This document shows positions 8,717-17,008 of a stretch of 64,000 bases of DNA, one piece after another. The notes under the pieces were generated by a model that did no database searches, was not told where the DNA came from, and saw nothing but the letters and a program-made list of their open reading frames with translations. The stretch covers positions 464,426 to 528,425 of the forward strand of contig NZ_QCXQ01000002.1 in assembly GCF_003124125.1 (NCBI RefSeq), in the 5' to 3' direction. Every line of letters begins with the position of its first letter. Positions within the stretch are counted from its first letter, which is position 1. The position numbers and the translations under genes were made by a program. The DNA is from Levilactobacillus bambusae. GTDB taxonomy: Bacteria; Bacillota; Bacilli; Lactobacillales; Lactobacillaceae.

Positions 8717-9133
8717 CTATTCCTTAGGCAATGCGTCATAATCGGCGGCGCTAACGGGTTCTAACCATTCAGCCGTTCCCGCTGTAATTGCAATATGACT
8801 AAACCAACTGTCCCTGGTTGCACCATGCCAATGTTTGATGCCATCCTTAGTAACGACCACGTCGCCGACCCGCAGTTTACGTGGCGCTTGACCCCATTCT
8901 TGGTACCAGCCCTCGCCCGCCGTCACGAGTAAAATTTGAAACCCATCGTGGTGGATATGCCAGTCATTTCGGCAGGCCGGTTCAAACGAAACGTTGCCCA
9001 CGTTAACGCTTACGTCGGGATCCGCCACCAACGTTTTTAAGAAGCTTTGACCCTGAAAGAATTGGGCGTATTCGGTATTCAGTTCACCGAACCCAAAGGG
9101 ATTATTTTTTACAATCATCTGATTATCATTCAT
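8717..9133 (-). CDS. Cupin-domain protein
   Basis: The 138-residue single-domain cupin has both motifs: motif 1 near 55-75 (NDWHIHHDGFQILLVTAGEGWYQEWG) with HxH metal ligands, and motif 2 near 90-105 (GDVVVTKDGIKHWHGATRDSWFSHIAI). Such proteins often accompany CMD-family enzymes in lactobacilli and may act as metal-dependent isomerases or dioxygenases; the reaction is not known. It lies between the SDR and CMD genes on the same strand with gaps of about 12 bases, so it is co-transcribed. Confidence 0.85.
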   Translation of the reverse strand: MNDNQMIVKNNPFGFGELNTEYAQFFQGQSFLKTLVADPDVSVNVGNVSFEPACRNDWHIHHDGFQILLVTAGEGWYQEWGQAPRKLRVGDVVVTKDGIKHWHGATRDSWFSHIAITAGTAEWLEPVSAADYDALPKE

Positions 9134-9145
9134 GAATGGTCCCTC

Positions 9146-9889
9146 CTATCCTTGCTTAGTGGGGTAAATGGTTAAGTCGTGCATTTCGACGTCATCGGGT
9201 GGATCAATCGCAAAGTTGACGGCCCGCGCCACGGCATCCGGAGAGATCCCGACCTGATCGTAGAACTGATCCATTCCGGCCTTAGCATTTTGATCGGTAA
9301 TGTGATCAACTAACTCCGTATTAATGGCACCGGGGTACAAACTGGTGGTCCGGATATTAGTTCCCTCCTGGGCGCTTTCCATCCGCAGAATCTCCATCAT
9401 ATCCCGAACCGCAAACTTCGTGGCCCCGTATACGCCGGCTCCGAGGTAGGGATTTAAGCCAGCCACGGAGGACGTCGTAATCACGTGCCCGTGTTTCTGG
9501 GCGGTAAAGGTAGGTAAAACGGCTGCGACCCCGTTTAAGACCCCCTTTAAGTTAATATCAACCATTTGATCCCATTCATCGGTTTTTAGCTCGCTAAGCG
9601 GGGACGTCAGCATGACGCCGGCGTTATTAAATATCACGTCAATGCCGCCGAAGTGATCCTTGGCAAGTTCAACTAACGCCTTAACGTCCGCCATCTTAGT
9701 GACATCGGTGACCCGGTAAATGGCTTCGCCCCCGTCAGCCTTAATTTGGTCAACTAAAGCCTGTAGTTTAGCTTCCCGCCGAGCCCCTAAGACGACCCGT
9801 GCTCCATTTTTAGCCAGTAATTCAGCGGTTGCCTCGCCAATTCCGGACGAGGCTCCCGTAATGACGACAATTTTATTCTTCACTGTCAA
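9146..9889 (-). CDS. Short-chain dehydrogenase/reductase (NADP-type)
   Basis: The 247-residue protein has TGASSGIG (residues 11-18), NNAG near 88-91, catalytic Ser (TTSSVAG) and YGATK. The sequence GARREAKL after strand beta2, with adjacent arginines, points to NADPH preference. It resembles the clavaldehyde dehydrogenase/YdfG-like group of broad-range SDRs. It is the second gene of the MerR operon, 14 bases after the regulator. Genes of this MerR group are commonly linked to aldehyde or electrophile stress, which would suit a carbonyl reductase; this is inference. Confidence 0.87.
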   Translation of the reverse strand: MTVKNKIVVITGASSGIGEATAELLAKNGARVVLGARREAKLQALVDQIKADGGEAIYRVTDVTKMADVKALVELAKDHFGGIDVIFNNAGVMLTSPLSELKTDEWDQMVDINLKGVLNGVAAVLPTFTAQKHGHVITTSSVAGLNPYLGAGVYGATKFAVRDMMEILRMESAQEGTNIRTTSLYPGAINTELVDHITDQNAKAGMDQFYDQVGISPDAVARAVNFAIDPPDDVEMHDLTIYPTKQG

Positions 9890-9903
9890 TGCTGTTCGCT
9901 CCT

Positions 9904-10341
9904 TTAATCTTGATCGCTAAACTGGCTCAGGTACTCTGCAAAACTTTCGTTATCCGCAATTTGATGGTCCAGTTTACCGTCGTACCAATCAATCTTATGG
10001 GACAGTACCTTTAGACTGGCCTCCCGTTCCCGAATTTCTGCCAAACTGGCTTCACGAACCTGTTCTAAAAGGTCCCGCCGTTGGGGAATGGTTTGATCCC
10101 CCTGTGCCCGCCACTTCACGTACTGCTTTAACTCCGTCAGCTTCATTCCGGTGCCCTTTAGGTGAAGGAGAAACCCAATCCAGCCAATATCATTTACCGT
10201 GTAGTAACGTTGGTCGTTTTCATCCCGCCGAGCGCGAATAAGGCCTTCGTCTTCGTAGTAACGTAGGGTGTAGGTTGATAAACCGACTAATGCGCCAAAC
10301 TCTCCAATTCGATACCGTTTTTCTGGATCTAACGCCGTCAT
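9904..10341 (-). CDS. MerR-family transcriptional regulator
   Basis: The 145-residue protein has the MerR wHTH at about 8-75 (YRIGEFGALVGLSTYTLRYYEDEGLI) and a coiled dimerisation helix with LEQVREASLAEIREREASL. It lacks the cysteine ligands of metal sensors, so it probably belongs to the group that responds to aldehydes or other electrophiles. The start at 10341 has AGGAGG 7 bases upstream; the longer open frame runs into the promoter. It heads the operon with SDR, cupin and CMD, and its own promoter carries a typical MerR dyad. Confidence 0.88.
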   Translation of the reverse strand: MTALDPEKRYRIGEFGALVGLSTYTLRYYEDEGLIRARRDENDQRYYTVNDIGWIGFLLHLKGTGMKLTELKQYVKWRAQGDQTIPQRRDLLEQVREASLAEIREREASLKVLSHKIDWYDGKLDHQIADNESFAEYLSQFSDQD

Positions 10342-10371
10342 ACTGTCACCTCCTGATTTGATTGTGCCCCT

Positions 10372-10402
10372 ACTGTAACCCTTCGAGTCGACTCTAAGGC
10401 AA
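10372..10402 (-). promoter_or_regulatory. MerR-type promoter with 19-base spacer and operator dyad
   Basis: On the minus strand the -35 TTGCCT (10397-10402) and -10 TACAGT (10372-10377) are 19 bases apart, the over-long spacing used by MerR activators. The spacer contains a 20-base dyad at 10380-10399 (CCTTAGAGT and ACTCGAAGG halves). It drives the operon 10341 to 8385. Confidence 0.8.
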
Positions 10403-10447
10403 GCCAAAACTTTAAAAAATTTCAGTGTAGCCGTTGAACCGCTGTCC

Positions 10448-11212
10448 TTACTGACTCCCCGCGGGGTTATCGGAGTTTGCATCCTGGTTATCAGTTGATC
10501 CCTGTGACTGATTTTGATCGCTCGATCCGTTATCGTTAAACGGTGACTGTTCGGTTGAATTATGGTTCGTATCCCCGTTGTTATTAGAATTGCCGTTATT
10601 AATATCATCCAAGATTCGCGATTGAATGGAGGAGTTTGTGGGATTCGTCACCGTATTAACACTGTTGTTAATGTTCGTTTGGTTCACCGGTGGCTGCTGT
10701 AATTGATGAGCAAATTGGCCGTTATGCTTTAGGTTCTGGGCCAGCTGGCTAAACTGGTTTTGCAAGACAACCTTCGCGGTACTCGTATTAAGTTGATTGA
10801 GCTGCTGTAAAATTTGGGAAACATCCGGGGTTTTCACCGCCGTACTATGCTGGGGATCCAGCGCTAAATTAAATCCCGGCACTGGCTGGCCTTGATCGTC
10901 GAAGGTCGTCGCGGGGGATAAGTGTAAGTGCTGGTCCTGTGAATCATTAGGCGTTAACCCCGATAGGGACTGCTGGTTGAGGGCCGCCGTTAGCAACTGT
11001 TTTACCCGGGCAACGTTACTCGCCGTCACCATAAACCGGGCAAACCCATCACCCTGGTTATCTGGCACCCTGAACTCTACTTGCACGTTTGGTACGAGCG
11101 TCACCTGACCAGGCTCCGTCATTTGGACGTTGGGAGCCTTAACTTCGTACCCTAACTGTCCCGTTCCAAACCCCAGCAAACTAAAAAATAGTGATTGTAA
11201 ATCCTGCGTCAT
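10448..11212 (-). CDS. Hypothetical protein with Asn/Gln/Ser-rich tail
   Basis: The 254-residue protein matches no family I recognise. Residues 1-75 look like a folded domain with strand-rich text (VTLVPNVQVEFRVPDNQGDGFARFMVTAS). Residues 85-185 contain Gln-rich helices (VSQILQQLNQLNTSTAKVVLQNQFSQLAQNL is such a stretch, split at QNQF). Residues 185-254 are low-complexity Asn, Ser, Asp and Gln. There is no signal peptide and no LPXTG, so it is probably cytoplasmic. The start has AGGAG 9 bases upstream. It lies directly before the MerR promoter on the same strand. Confidence 0.7.
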   Translation of the reverse strand: MTQDLQSLFFSLLGFGTGQLGYEVKAPNVQMTEPGQVTLVPNVQVEFRVPDNQGDGFARFMVTASNVARVKQLLTAALNQQSLSGLTPNDSQDQHLHLSPATTFDDQGQPVPGFNLALDPQHSTAVKTPDVSQILQQLNQLNTSTAKVVLQNQFSQLAQNLKHNGQFAHQLQQPPVNQTNINNSVNTVTNPTNSSIQSRILDDINNGNSNNNGDTNHNSTEQSPFNDNGSSDQNQSQGSTDNQDANSDNPAGSQ

Positions 11213-11261
11213 CTTAATCGCTCCTTTTAGCCCACCGTACCAAATATTAGCGAAAAAAGTA

Positions 11262-11298
11262 AAAAGCCCGCTCAGAAATATTTCTGAACGAGCTTATA
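11262..11298 (-). terminator. Intrinsic terminator after the NmrA-like gene
   Basis: Arms GCTCAGAAA and TTTCTGAACG-AGC form a hairpin with a short AT loop, followed on the minus strand by a T-rich tract. Confidence 0.8.
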
Positions 11299-11319
11299 GT
11301 GAAGATTAGATTCGATAGA

Positions 11320-11943
11320 CTATTCGGTCTTAGGCAGGTTAATTCCGACGTTGGCCCGGTTATCTAACTGATCGTCCTGGCTTAAGGCCAATACGTACGC
11401 TGCAATGCTTTCCCTCGAGGTTGTTGGGCCACCAAACGGTTCATTTCGCTGGGTGATTTGGTAGTTTGTCACCTTCATAACTGGTTCCCGATACCAGCCT
11501 GGTCGGATAATGGTATAGTTCAAATCCGAGGCTTCGATTTCATCCGCTGCCACCCGAAACGGTGCTAAAATTGGGTCGTTATAGGGATCATCTAACTGAC
11601 TACCCATCCATTCGGCGGGCGCCTCGTTGTAAATCCCCATGGCATCGATAAACACCAGCCGACTCACTGCCTCCTCATCCATCGCTTGAATAATGGCTGA
11701 AGCAAAGGCGGGCATATCCCCCTTGAGGGCCACAAACACCAAGTCCTGCCCCTTAACCGCTCCCCGCAACGCCGATGGATCGGTAGCGTCTCCCGAAACG
11801 TGAGTTTCCCGGCTTTGATCAATGGCTAGCTGACCCGCGGACCGAGAAAACAGGGTCAGTTGGTCGTCTGTTTGGTCTAAAAGGGTTTGGCGCACCACTT
11901 GCCCCACCGAACCCGTAGCACCAATAATTAAAACGTTTTTCAT
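11320..11943 (-). CDS. NAD(P)-binding atypical SDR (NmrA/SDR_a5-like)
   Basis: The 207-residue protein begins with the Rossmann motif IGATGSVG (residues 6-13) and continues with the extended-SDR text DPSALRGAVKGQDLVFVAL and YTIIRPGWYRE. It lacks the classical YxxxK, as is usual for atypical SDRs, which may be redox sensors or reductases. The start has a GGAGG site. It is 10 bases upstream-linked to the cyclophilin-like gene at 11953-12318 on the same strand, so the two are probably one transcript. Confidence 0.83.
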   Translation of the reverse strand: MKNVLIIGATGSVGQVVRQTLLDQTDDQLTLFSRSAGQLAIDQSRETHVSGDATDPSALRGAVKGQDLVFVALKGDMPAFASAIIQAMDEEAVSRLVFIDAMGIYNEAPAEWMGSQLDDPYNDPILAPFRVAADEIEASDLNYTIIRPGWYREPVMKVTNYQITQRNEPFGGPTTSRESIAAYVLALSQDDQLDNRANVGINLPKTE

Positions 11944-11952
11944 TATAACCTC

Positions 11953-12318
11953 CTACTCATCGTCCCGAGCAACCGTGAGCAAAAGGTGTTCCGGCGCCGC
12001 TTTGAGAACCGTCGTTAATTCCGTATCCTTAAAGTGGCCAATCTCAATGTAATCATCCGCGCCGTCAACATCCTTTAACTGAAAAATCAAACGGTGACTA
12101 ACGATTCCATAGTAAAGTTTGTTATCTAATAGGTGGTGAGTATGATCGGTATCCGCATTGGTTAAAGCAACAGGAAGTGAAGCGTAATAGGCTTCGCCGT
12201 TACTCTGGAAGTCTAAATCAAGCGGCAGGTGCTGGTCTAAATCCGTGGCCGTCACGTTACCGTTTAAAATCATTCCGTATCGTTGACCGTTAATCATAAT
12301 ATTAATGTTATTATCCAT
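11953..12318 (-). CDS. Cyclophilin-like fold protein
   Basis: The 121-residue protein fits the small bacterial cyclophilin-like fold family by length and strand pattern. It has INIMINGQRYGMILNGNVTATDLDQHLPLDLDF (read as INIMINGQRYGMIL then TATDLDQHLPLDL), an aromatic YYASLPVAL strand, and a C-terminal HFKDTELTTVL segment. Members of this group have no proven isomerase activity. The ATG at 12318 has GGGGG 9 bases upstream; an in-frame GTG at 12348 has a weaker context. It is followed closely by the NmrA-like gene. Confidence 0.6.
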   Translation of the reverse strand: MDNNINIMINGQRYGMILNGNVTATDLDQHLPLDLDFQSNGEAYYASLPVALTNADTDHTHHLLDNKLYYGIVSHRLIFQLKDVDGADDYIEIGHFKDTELTTVLKAAPEHLLLTVARDDE

Positions 12319-12403
12319 TTGAAATCGCCCCCAATTTTTCTGTTGCACCCCTAATTCTCGCTAAAACGGGGGCAAAATCAAGTATTTGGCTTAGTAGCTT
12401 TAG

Positions 12404-12922
12404 CTACTCGGCCCGCGTCCGCCGCCATTTATCGAGCTGCGGTCGAATTACCGGCCGCCATAGGGCTCGCAGTAACCCATATCCGATGATGGTCCCAACT
12501 AGGGCGCTCATAAAAAAGCTGGGGATGAATAACCACAGGGCACCCTTGCTCCCCAAGAACCACGCTGCAACGGGATAGGCCGCCAATGCACCAATAATCC
12601 CATCACCCACAAGTTCGCCAACCGCAGTGCTTATAAGGGAGCCGGTCCACCGAAAGACCCAACCCGCAATAAACGCCCCAAAGAGGCTGCCCGGAAAGGC
12701 CAGCACGGTTCCCGTTCCCATAACGTTACGTAACACTGAAGTTGCTAGCGCTTGGCCAAGCGCCCACCACGGACCCAGCAGGACGGCACTCACCAAGTTA
12801 ATTAAGTGCTGCATGGGCGCTACCTTAGCCACCCCGATTGTAAAGGAAAACAGACTTCCACCGATGACCCCTAAGGCCACTAACAGGGATGCTAGCGTTA
12901 ACCGTCGAACAGAATTTGACAT
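12404..12922 (-). CDS. thiW: ThiW, ECF-type substrate-binding component for hydroxyethylthiazole
   Basis: The 172-residue integral membrane protein has about five helices and ECF S-component features: GVIGGSLFSFTIGVAKVAPMQHL and the PG/FPGSLFGAFIAG turn. It imports the thiazole part of thiamine together with the shared EcfAA'T energising module, which is not in this window. The assignment rests on family text and on the TPP riboswitch directly upstream. The start at 12922 has GGAGG 8 bases before it. That site lies inside the expression terminator of the riboswitch. No thiM, thiD or thiE follows. Confidence 0.88.
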   Translation of the reverse strand: MSNSVRRLTLASLLVALGVIGGSLFSFTIGVAKVAPMQHLINLVSAVLLGPWWALGQALATSVLRNVMGTGTVLAFPGSLFGAFIAGWVFRWTGSLISTAVGELVGDGIIGALAAYPVAAWFLGSKGALWLFIPSFFMSALVGTIIGYGLLRALWRPVIRPQLDKWRRTRAE

Positions 12923-12957
12923 AAAAAAGCCTCCAATTGTGCACGACAAAAGGAGGC
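12923..12957 (-). terminator. Riboswitch expression platform: terminator that also holds the thiW ribosome binding site
   Basis: On the minus strand GCCTCC (12952-12957) pairs with GGAGGC (12929-12934), followed by six T that run into the thiW ATG. When the hairpin forms it would stop transcription and also mask GGAGG. Confidence 0.75.
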
Positions 12958-13029
12958 TCACTTTCCTACGCCGGAATTATCCGGATCAGGTTCGAGGGTA
13001 CTTCTCAGCCAAATGGCGCCCCTAGTGTC
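12958..13029 (-). promoter_or_regulatory. TPP (THI-box) riboswitch
   Basis: On the minus strand the sequence has the conserved blocks CTGAGAAGTACCC, ACCTGATCCGGATAAT and CCGGCGTAGGAAAG, preceded by GGGGCGCC. These are the pyrimidine and pyrophosphate sensor helices of the thiamine pyrophosphate aptamer. It lies 36 bases before thiW. Confidence 0.95.
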
Positions 13030-13153
13030 ATACGCTTATTTTTTTAACCCCCTTAGCTTATCAGACAATCAGCCGTTGCGCAATCGATTGTCGGTTGCGT
13101 TTCCCCGCAAATCCCGTTAAGCTGGACTTACTCATCACTTAGGAGGTTATACC

Positions 13154-14353
13154 ATGGGGACTAAATTTAGAACGACGGGCGTTCCGCTAATTATCAGCCC
13201 CTTTGCTTCCCAGCTGGGGACTGCTGTCTACTTAATCGGCTTAGACTGGCTGCTCGTTCAAGCCACCGGAACCACGAAACTGCTCGGAATCATTCAAGGA
13301 ATTGGCGGGATTTCCTTCTTATTCGGGGATATTCTGGTGGGCGGATTGGTTGACCACTATAACCGTAAACGGGTCCTCGTTTGGACCGACATCATTTCGG
13401 CACTGGCCTGCATTTTAGGCGGCCTACTGGTTAATAATGCGGCCCCGCAGACCGGTTTATTGATTATGATTACCCTCGTTCTCAACCTAATGGTGGCCAT
13501 TAACTTTCCAGCGGCCAAATCAATTATTCCGGAGGTCATCCCCAGTGACCGACTCCAGCGGTTTAACGCCGCTTCGAACACCCTCTTTAGTCTGGCCAAC
13601 ATCTTTTCGCCCATCGTCGGCGGGACCCTCTTAGCGATTAAGCAAATCGATTTTACGGACTTCATGCTGTTTAACGCCACCTCCTTTATTCTGGCAGCCG
13701 TGTTAAATAGCCTGATCATTTATCCCCATCCTCACTCTCAGCCGAGTTCCAAAGCCTGGTACCGAGGACTTCTCACCGATACCATCGAGGGCCTCAAATA
13801 CGTTTTTCGGCACGGCAAACTCGTTCAGTTCATGTTTGCCATGGGGATCTTTAACTTTATTTATGCTGGCTTTCTGCTGCTATCACCGTACGTCGGCAAA
13901 CACAATTTTGGCGGGCATTCCATCAATTACAGCCTCTTTTTAACGGTAAGCGCCATCGGTGGCATCATTGGCGGCCTCCGCCTTATGTTTCAAACGAACC
14001 GGGTCAAACCGGTTAGCGTCTACCGGGAACAATTAATCTACGCTGCCGTTCTGATTCTGGGCGGGACCCTCTTTAACTTCTGGACGTGGCTGCTAATTGG
14101 ATTAACTTACGGCATCGTTCAGTCCCGCCTGTTTGGCAGCATCACGACCTTTATCCAGGATGCTACGGATGACGCCTACATGGGCCGAATTTTTGGGTTG
14201 ATGTTCCTTTGTTACGATGGCATTCAACCCGTTGGCAGCCTCCTCTTTGGGGGCGTTATTCCAATCCTCCACCACTGGACCTACATCGTTCTTGGCTTAC
14301 TCGCCCTCGTGGCCTTCTCCGTACTGATTCGACTGGACAAAAAAACGGGGTAG
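13154..14353 (+). CDS. MFS transporter (MFS_3/macrolide-efflux-like)
   Basis: The 399-residue protein has about 12 helices and the MFS motif A variant GGLVDHYNRKRVLVWTDI between helices 2 and 3. The start FRTTGVPLIISPFASQLGTAVYLIGLDWLL and the overall length resemble the efflux branch that includes macrolide and siderophore exporters. AGGAGG lies 8 bases before the ATG. It is transcribed divergently from thiW, and the two share the 13030-13153 interval. No substrate can be inferred from neighbours. Confidence 0.85.
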   Translation: MGTKFRTTGVPLIISPFASQLGTAVYLIGLDWLLVQATGTTKLLGIIQGIGGISFLFGDILVGGLVDHYNRKRVLVWTDIISALACILGGLLVNNAAPQTGLLIMITLVLNLMVAINFPAAKSIIPEVIPSDRLQRFNAASNTLFSLANIFSPIVGGTLLAIKQIDFTDFMLFNATSFILAAVLNSLIIYPHPHSQPSSKAWYRGLLTDTIEGLKYVFRHGKLVQFMFAMGIFNFIYAGFLLLSPYVGKHNFGGHSINYSLFLTVSAIGGIIGGLRLMFQTNRVKPVSVYREQLIYAAVLILGGTLFNFWTWLLIGLTYGIVQSRLFGSITTFIQDATDDAYMGRIFGLMFLCYDGIQPVGSLLFGGVIPILHHWTYIVLGLLALVAFSVLIRLDKKTG

Positions 14354-14376
14354 GATGTGGAACCACTTTGCTCACT

Positions 14377-14435
14377 AAATAAGGACCCATACCAGATTCG
14401 GTTTTCAATCGAATTTGGTATGGGTCCTTATTTTT
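14377..14435. terminator. Bidirectional terminator between convergent genes
   Basis: Long arms AAATAAGGACCCATACCA and TGGTATGGGTCCTTATTT enclose the ATTCG/CGAAT inner stem. A and T tracts on both sides allow termination of the MFS gene and of the ABC exporter gene. The inner ATTCG motif is shared with the cores of family A repeats. Confidence 0.85.
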
Positions 14436-14459
14436 GGAGTTGGAGCTTCTTACTCATAC

Positions 14460-16217
14460 CTACTTAAACTGAGCGTTATACAACTTAGCGTACGCCCCGT
14501 TTTGATCAAGCAAGGCTTGGTGGGTCCCCTTCTCGACAACCCGGCCATTATCAATCACCACAATTTGATCTGCATTGTATATGGTCGAAAGCCGGTGGGC
14601 AATGACCAAGGTGGTCCGGGTCTGGGTGAGGTTATCTAGGGCGTGCTGGATCTGTTTTTCCGCTTCGTTATCGAGGCTAGCAGTCGCTTCGTCCAAGATC
14701 ACAATTGGGGCATCCTTCAACAGTGCCCGGGCAATGGACAGCCGCTGTTTCTGGCCACCCGACAGTTTCACCCCGCGTTCACCGACCTGGGTTTCAATCC
14801 CGTCGGGCAAGCTGGCAACAAACTGGGTGAGATCCGCCATTTCAATCACCCGCTGAATTTGCTCATCCGTGGCCTCTTGCCGCCCGTAAACGATGTTATC
14901 CCGCAGCGTTCCGTCCAGAATAAACATGTCCTGCGAGACGATCGAAATATGGCGACGAAGATCCTCCAGCCGAAAGTCCGTAATATCAATGCCGTTAATC
15001 GCAATCTCACCGCTCTCAATGTCATATAACCGGTCAATCAGTTTGGTAATGGTCGTCTTTCCGGATCCGGAATGGCCCACTAGCGCCGTCGTTTTCCCGC
15101 CTAGGACATCAAACGTCACGTCTTTTAGCGTGGATTCATTGGCCTCCACTTGGTACGCAAAATTCACGTGGTCCAGCTGAATCCCTAAGTTTCCCGTCGG
15201 AAAGGCAACGGGATGAGCCGGTTCCTCAATGGTTGGCCGCACCTGAGAAATTTCATTAATCCGCCCGTAGGAAACGAGGGACTGCTGAATTTGGTTTAGG
15301 AGCTGGGTAAACGACCGAATCGGGCTTTGGAGCATCCCCACGTAGGTGAGGTAAGCCACCAGCGTCCCGACCGTCATCTGTTTCTGCATCACAAAGTAGG
15401 CACCCAGGGCTAAAATGATGGCGACCTCCAAATAGTTGACCCCGTCGATCAGCGGGGAGAAAAGAGCGCCGTTTTGGGTGGCCCGGATCATATCCTGTTT
15501 ATTCTGCTCTGACGTTTCGTTAAAGTGGTCCTGAGCCAGATCTTCATTTGTATAACTTTTAATGAGGTCGATTTGGGTCAGCGTATTCTGCATTTGGTTG
15601 GACATCTTCGTTTGCGACAACCTAGCGGCCCGGTAAGCCTTGTGAATCCGATCCCGAAAGACCCGGTAGATGATAAACATGAGCGGGAAGGTCACACTGA
15701 CCGCTAGCGCCATCTGCCAATTCACGATGAAAATGAACACGAGGACCCCCACAAATGTGAACATGTTGCCCACCATCGAGAGCATGTTTGCTGAAATCAT
15801 ACTTTGGAGGTTATTGATATCGCTCGTCAAACGGACCATTAAGTCCCCCGTCTTACTCGTTTCAAAAAACTGGGTATCCTGGGTGAGCAGGTCATGATAG
15901 AGGTCATTTCGCAGATCGGTAATGGCTGACTGGCTCATGACCCCCATGTAGTAAGTCGAGACGTAGTTCAAAATCCCTAGCACGACAGCAGTTAATAATA
16001 ACCCGCCAATGACTAACGCTAGCCACTGAAAATTATGCGTTGGAATCACCTGGTCAATAATCAGCTTTTCAAATTGCGGCATCACAAATTGCAGCGCCGT
16101 GATTAACGTCAGTGCCAAAACGTTCAGCACTAAAATCCAGCGCTGGTTCAAAACCTTATTAAAGACAAACCCCAGCATGTCCTTAGTGGTTACCTGTTGC
16201 AATGGTTCTTGCTGCAT
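14460..16217 (-). CDS. ABC exporter, fused membrane and ATPase domains (LmrA/MsbA type)
   Basis: The 585-residue half-transporter has a six-helix membrane domain at about 15-320 and an ATPase domain at about 335-580. The latter shows Walker A GHSGSGKT, signature LSGGQKQR, Walker B VILDEATASLD and the H-loop AHRLS. It would work as a homodimer exporting hydrophobic compounds. It lies 12 bases after a MarR-type regulator on the same strand, so it is most likely a regulated drug-efflux system. All catalytic motifs are intact. Confidence 0.93.
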   Translation of the reverse strand: MQQEPLQQVTTKDMLGFVFNKVLNQRWILVLNVLALTLITALQFVMPQFEKLIIDQVIPTHNFQWLALVIGGLLLTAVVLGILNYVSTYYMGVMSQSAITDLRNDLYHDLLTQDTQFFETSKTGDLMVRLTSDINNLQSMISANMLSMVGNMFTFVGVLVFIFIVNWQMALAVSVTFPLMFIIYRVFRDRIHKAYRAARLSQTKMSNQMQNTLTQIDLIKSYTNEDLAQDHFNETSEQNKQDMIRATQNGALFSPLIDGVNYLEVAIILALGAYFVMQKQMTVGTLVAYLTYVGMLQSPIRSFTQLLNQIQQSLVSYGRINEISQVRPTIEEPAHPVAFPTGNLGIQLDHVNFAYQVEANESTLKDVTFDVLGGKTTALVGHSGSGKTTITKLIDRLYDIESGEIAINGIDITDFRLEDLRRHISIVSQDMFILDGTLRDNIVYGRQEATDEQIQRVIEMADLTQFVASLPDGIETQVGERGVKLSGGQKQRLSIARALLKDAPIVILDEATASLDNEAEKQIQHALDNLTQTRTTLVIAHRLSTIYNADQIVVIDNGRVVEKGTHQALLDQNGAYAKLYNAQFK

Positions 16218-16229
16218 AAAACAGCCCCC

Positions 16230-16700
16230 TTACTCGTTGATTTGTTGCATGGCTTTCAAGAAATGATAGATCGTCTGTTGTTCCCGGTCGGAAAATTGGC
16301 TTAGCTGATCTGCTTGCTGATCAAACCGTAGCTGCAGTTGCTGTATCATAGTCGTATAAAACTGCTGGCCCATTGGCGTTAACTGGTACCAGTGCTCCCG
16401 TTTATTATCCGGGTTAATCATTTCCTGAACGATCCCGTGCTTCATTAAGTGATGAAGCCGCTTTGAGAGGGTTCCCGGGAGACAGTCCAGGGTCTGGCTA
16501 ACCGCTTTGGCGTTAGTCTGCGGGTAGGCCGCTAAATAGTCCAGAAGCTGCCGCAGTCCTGCGTTCGCCTGGTAATGGTGCTGAAAATGATTAAAGTGCC
16601 GGTTTAATTCGGGTGTCGCTAAAGTACCCGCCGGTTCGGCCACTTGGTTTCCCTGCTGAAGCAAGCTCTGGTACAACCGAATAATTTCTTCTTCACTCAT
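16230..16700 (-). CDS. MarR-family transcriptional regulator
   Basis: The 156-residue protein has a winged helix at about 55-115 (AKAVSQTLDCLPGTLSKRLHHLMKHGIVQ) followed by the wing NPDNKREHWYQLTPMGQQFY, the MarR pattern. The ATG at 16700 has GGAG 8 bases upstream; the in-frame TTG two codons earlier is too close. It precedes the ABC exporter by 12 bases and is probably its repressor. Two similar TTTC-N5-GAAA dyads lie in its promoter at 16720-16732 and 16751-16763. Confidence 0.88.
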   Translation of the reverse strand: MSEEEIIRLYQSLLQQGNQVAEPAGTLATPELNRHFNHFQHHYQANAGLRQLLDYLAAYPQTNAKAVSQTLDCLPGTLSKRLHHLMKHGIVQEMINPDNKREHWYQLTPMGQQFYTTMIQQLQLRFDQQADQLSQFSDREQQTIYHFLKAMQQINE

Positions 16701-16719
16701 GCGCAAATCTCCTAATTAG

Positions 16720-16763
16720 TTTCTGACGGAAAATATCATAGCACAGATTGTTTCCAATGGAAA
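16720..16763 (-). promoter_or_regulatory. Paired MarR operators in the ABC-exporter promoter
   Basis: Dyads TTTCCAATGGAAA (16751-16763) and TTTCTGACGGAAA (16720-16732) flank a TATGAT -10 on the minus strand. Their common form TTTC-N5-GAAA suggests binding of the downstream MarR protein. Confidence 0.55.
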
Positions 16764-16780
16764 ATATTTGAATAAAATAA

Positions 16781-16890
16781 ATAGGCTGGAACATAAGACG
16801 TTTAGACCATGCCAAATAGGGGCGATGACCAGGTTCGATTGTTTTTTAATCGGATTTGGTTATCGCCCCTATTTGGTTGTGGTCTGTCTT
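16781..16890. repeat. Family A copy A2, first part (interrupted by B4), with terminator core
   Basis: The left outer arm (GGAACATAAGACG then TAGACC) and right arm (GGTCTGTCTT) enclose a terminator stem at 16812-16876 (AAATAGGGGCGAT with ATCGCCCCTATTT). The element breaks off at 16890, where a family B unit begins, and resumes at 17009. Confidence 0.75.
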
Positions 16891-16891
16891 T

Positions 16892-17008
16892 AGTCGGGTT
16901 CCGCTTCTCAACTTCCTGCGGTTAACCAAGCTCACAAATAATACTAAAACCCAGTATTTTTTGTGAGCTCCGTTAATCCTCAAAAGTGAGCGAGAAGTTC
17001 CACACCCT
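16892..17008. repeat. Family B copy B4, inserted in a family A repeat
   Basis: Arms are CTTCTC/GAGAAG, GGTTAAC/GTTAATCC and GAGCTCACAAA-like AGCTCACAAA/TTTGTGAGCT around the constant loop with AATACT and AGTATT. It is bounded by TA on both sides and splits family A copy A2, so it looks like an insertion. Confidence 0.8.
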
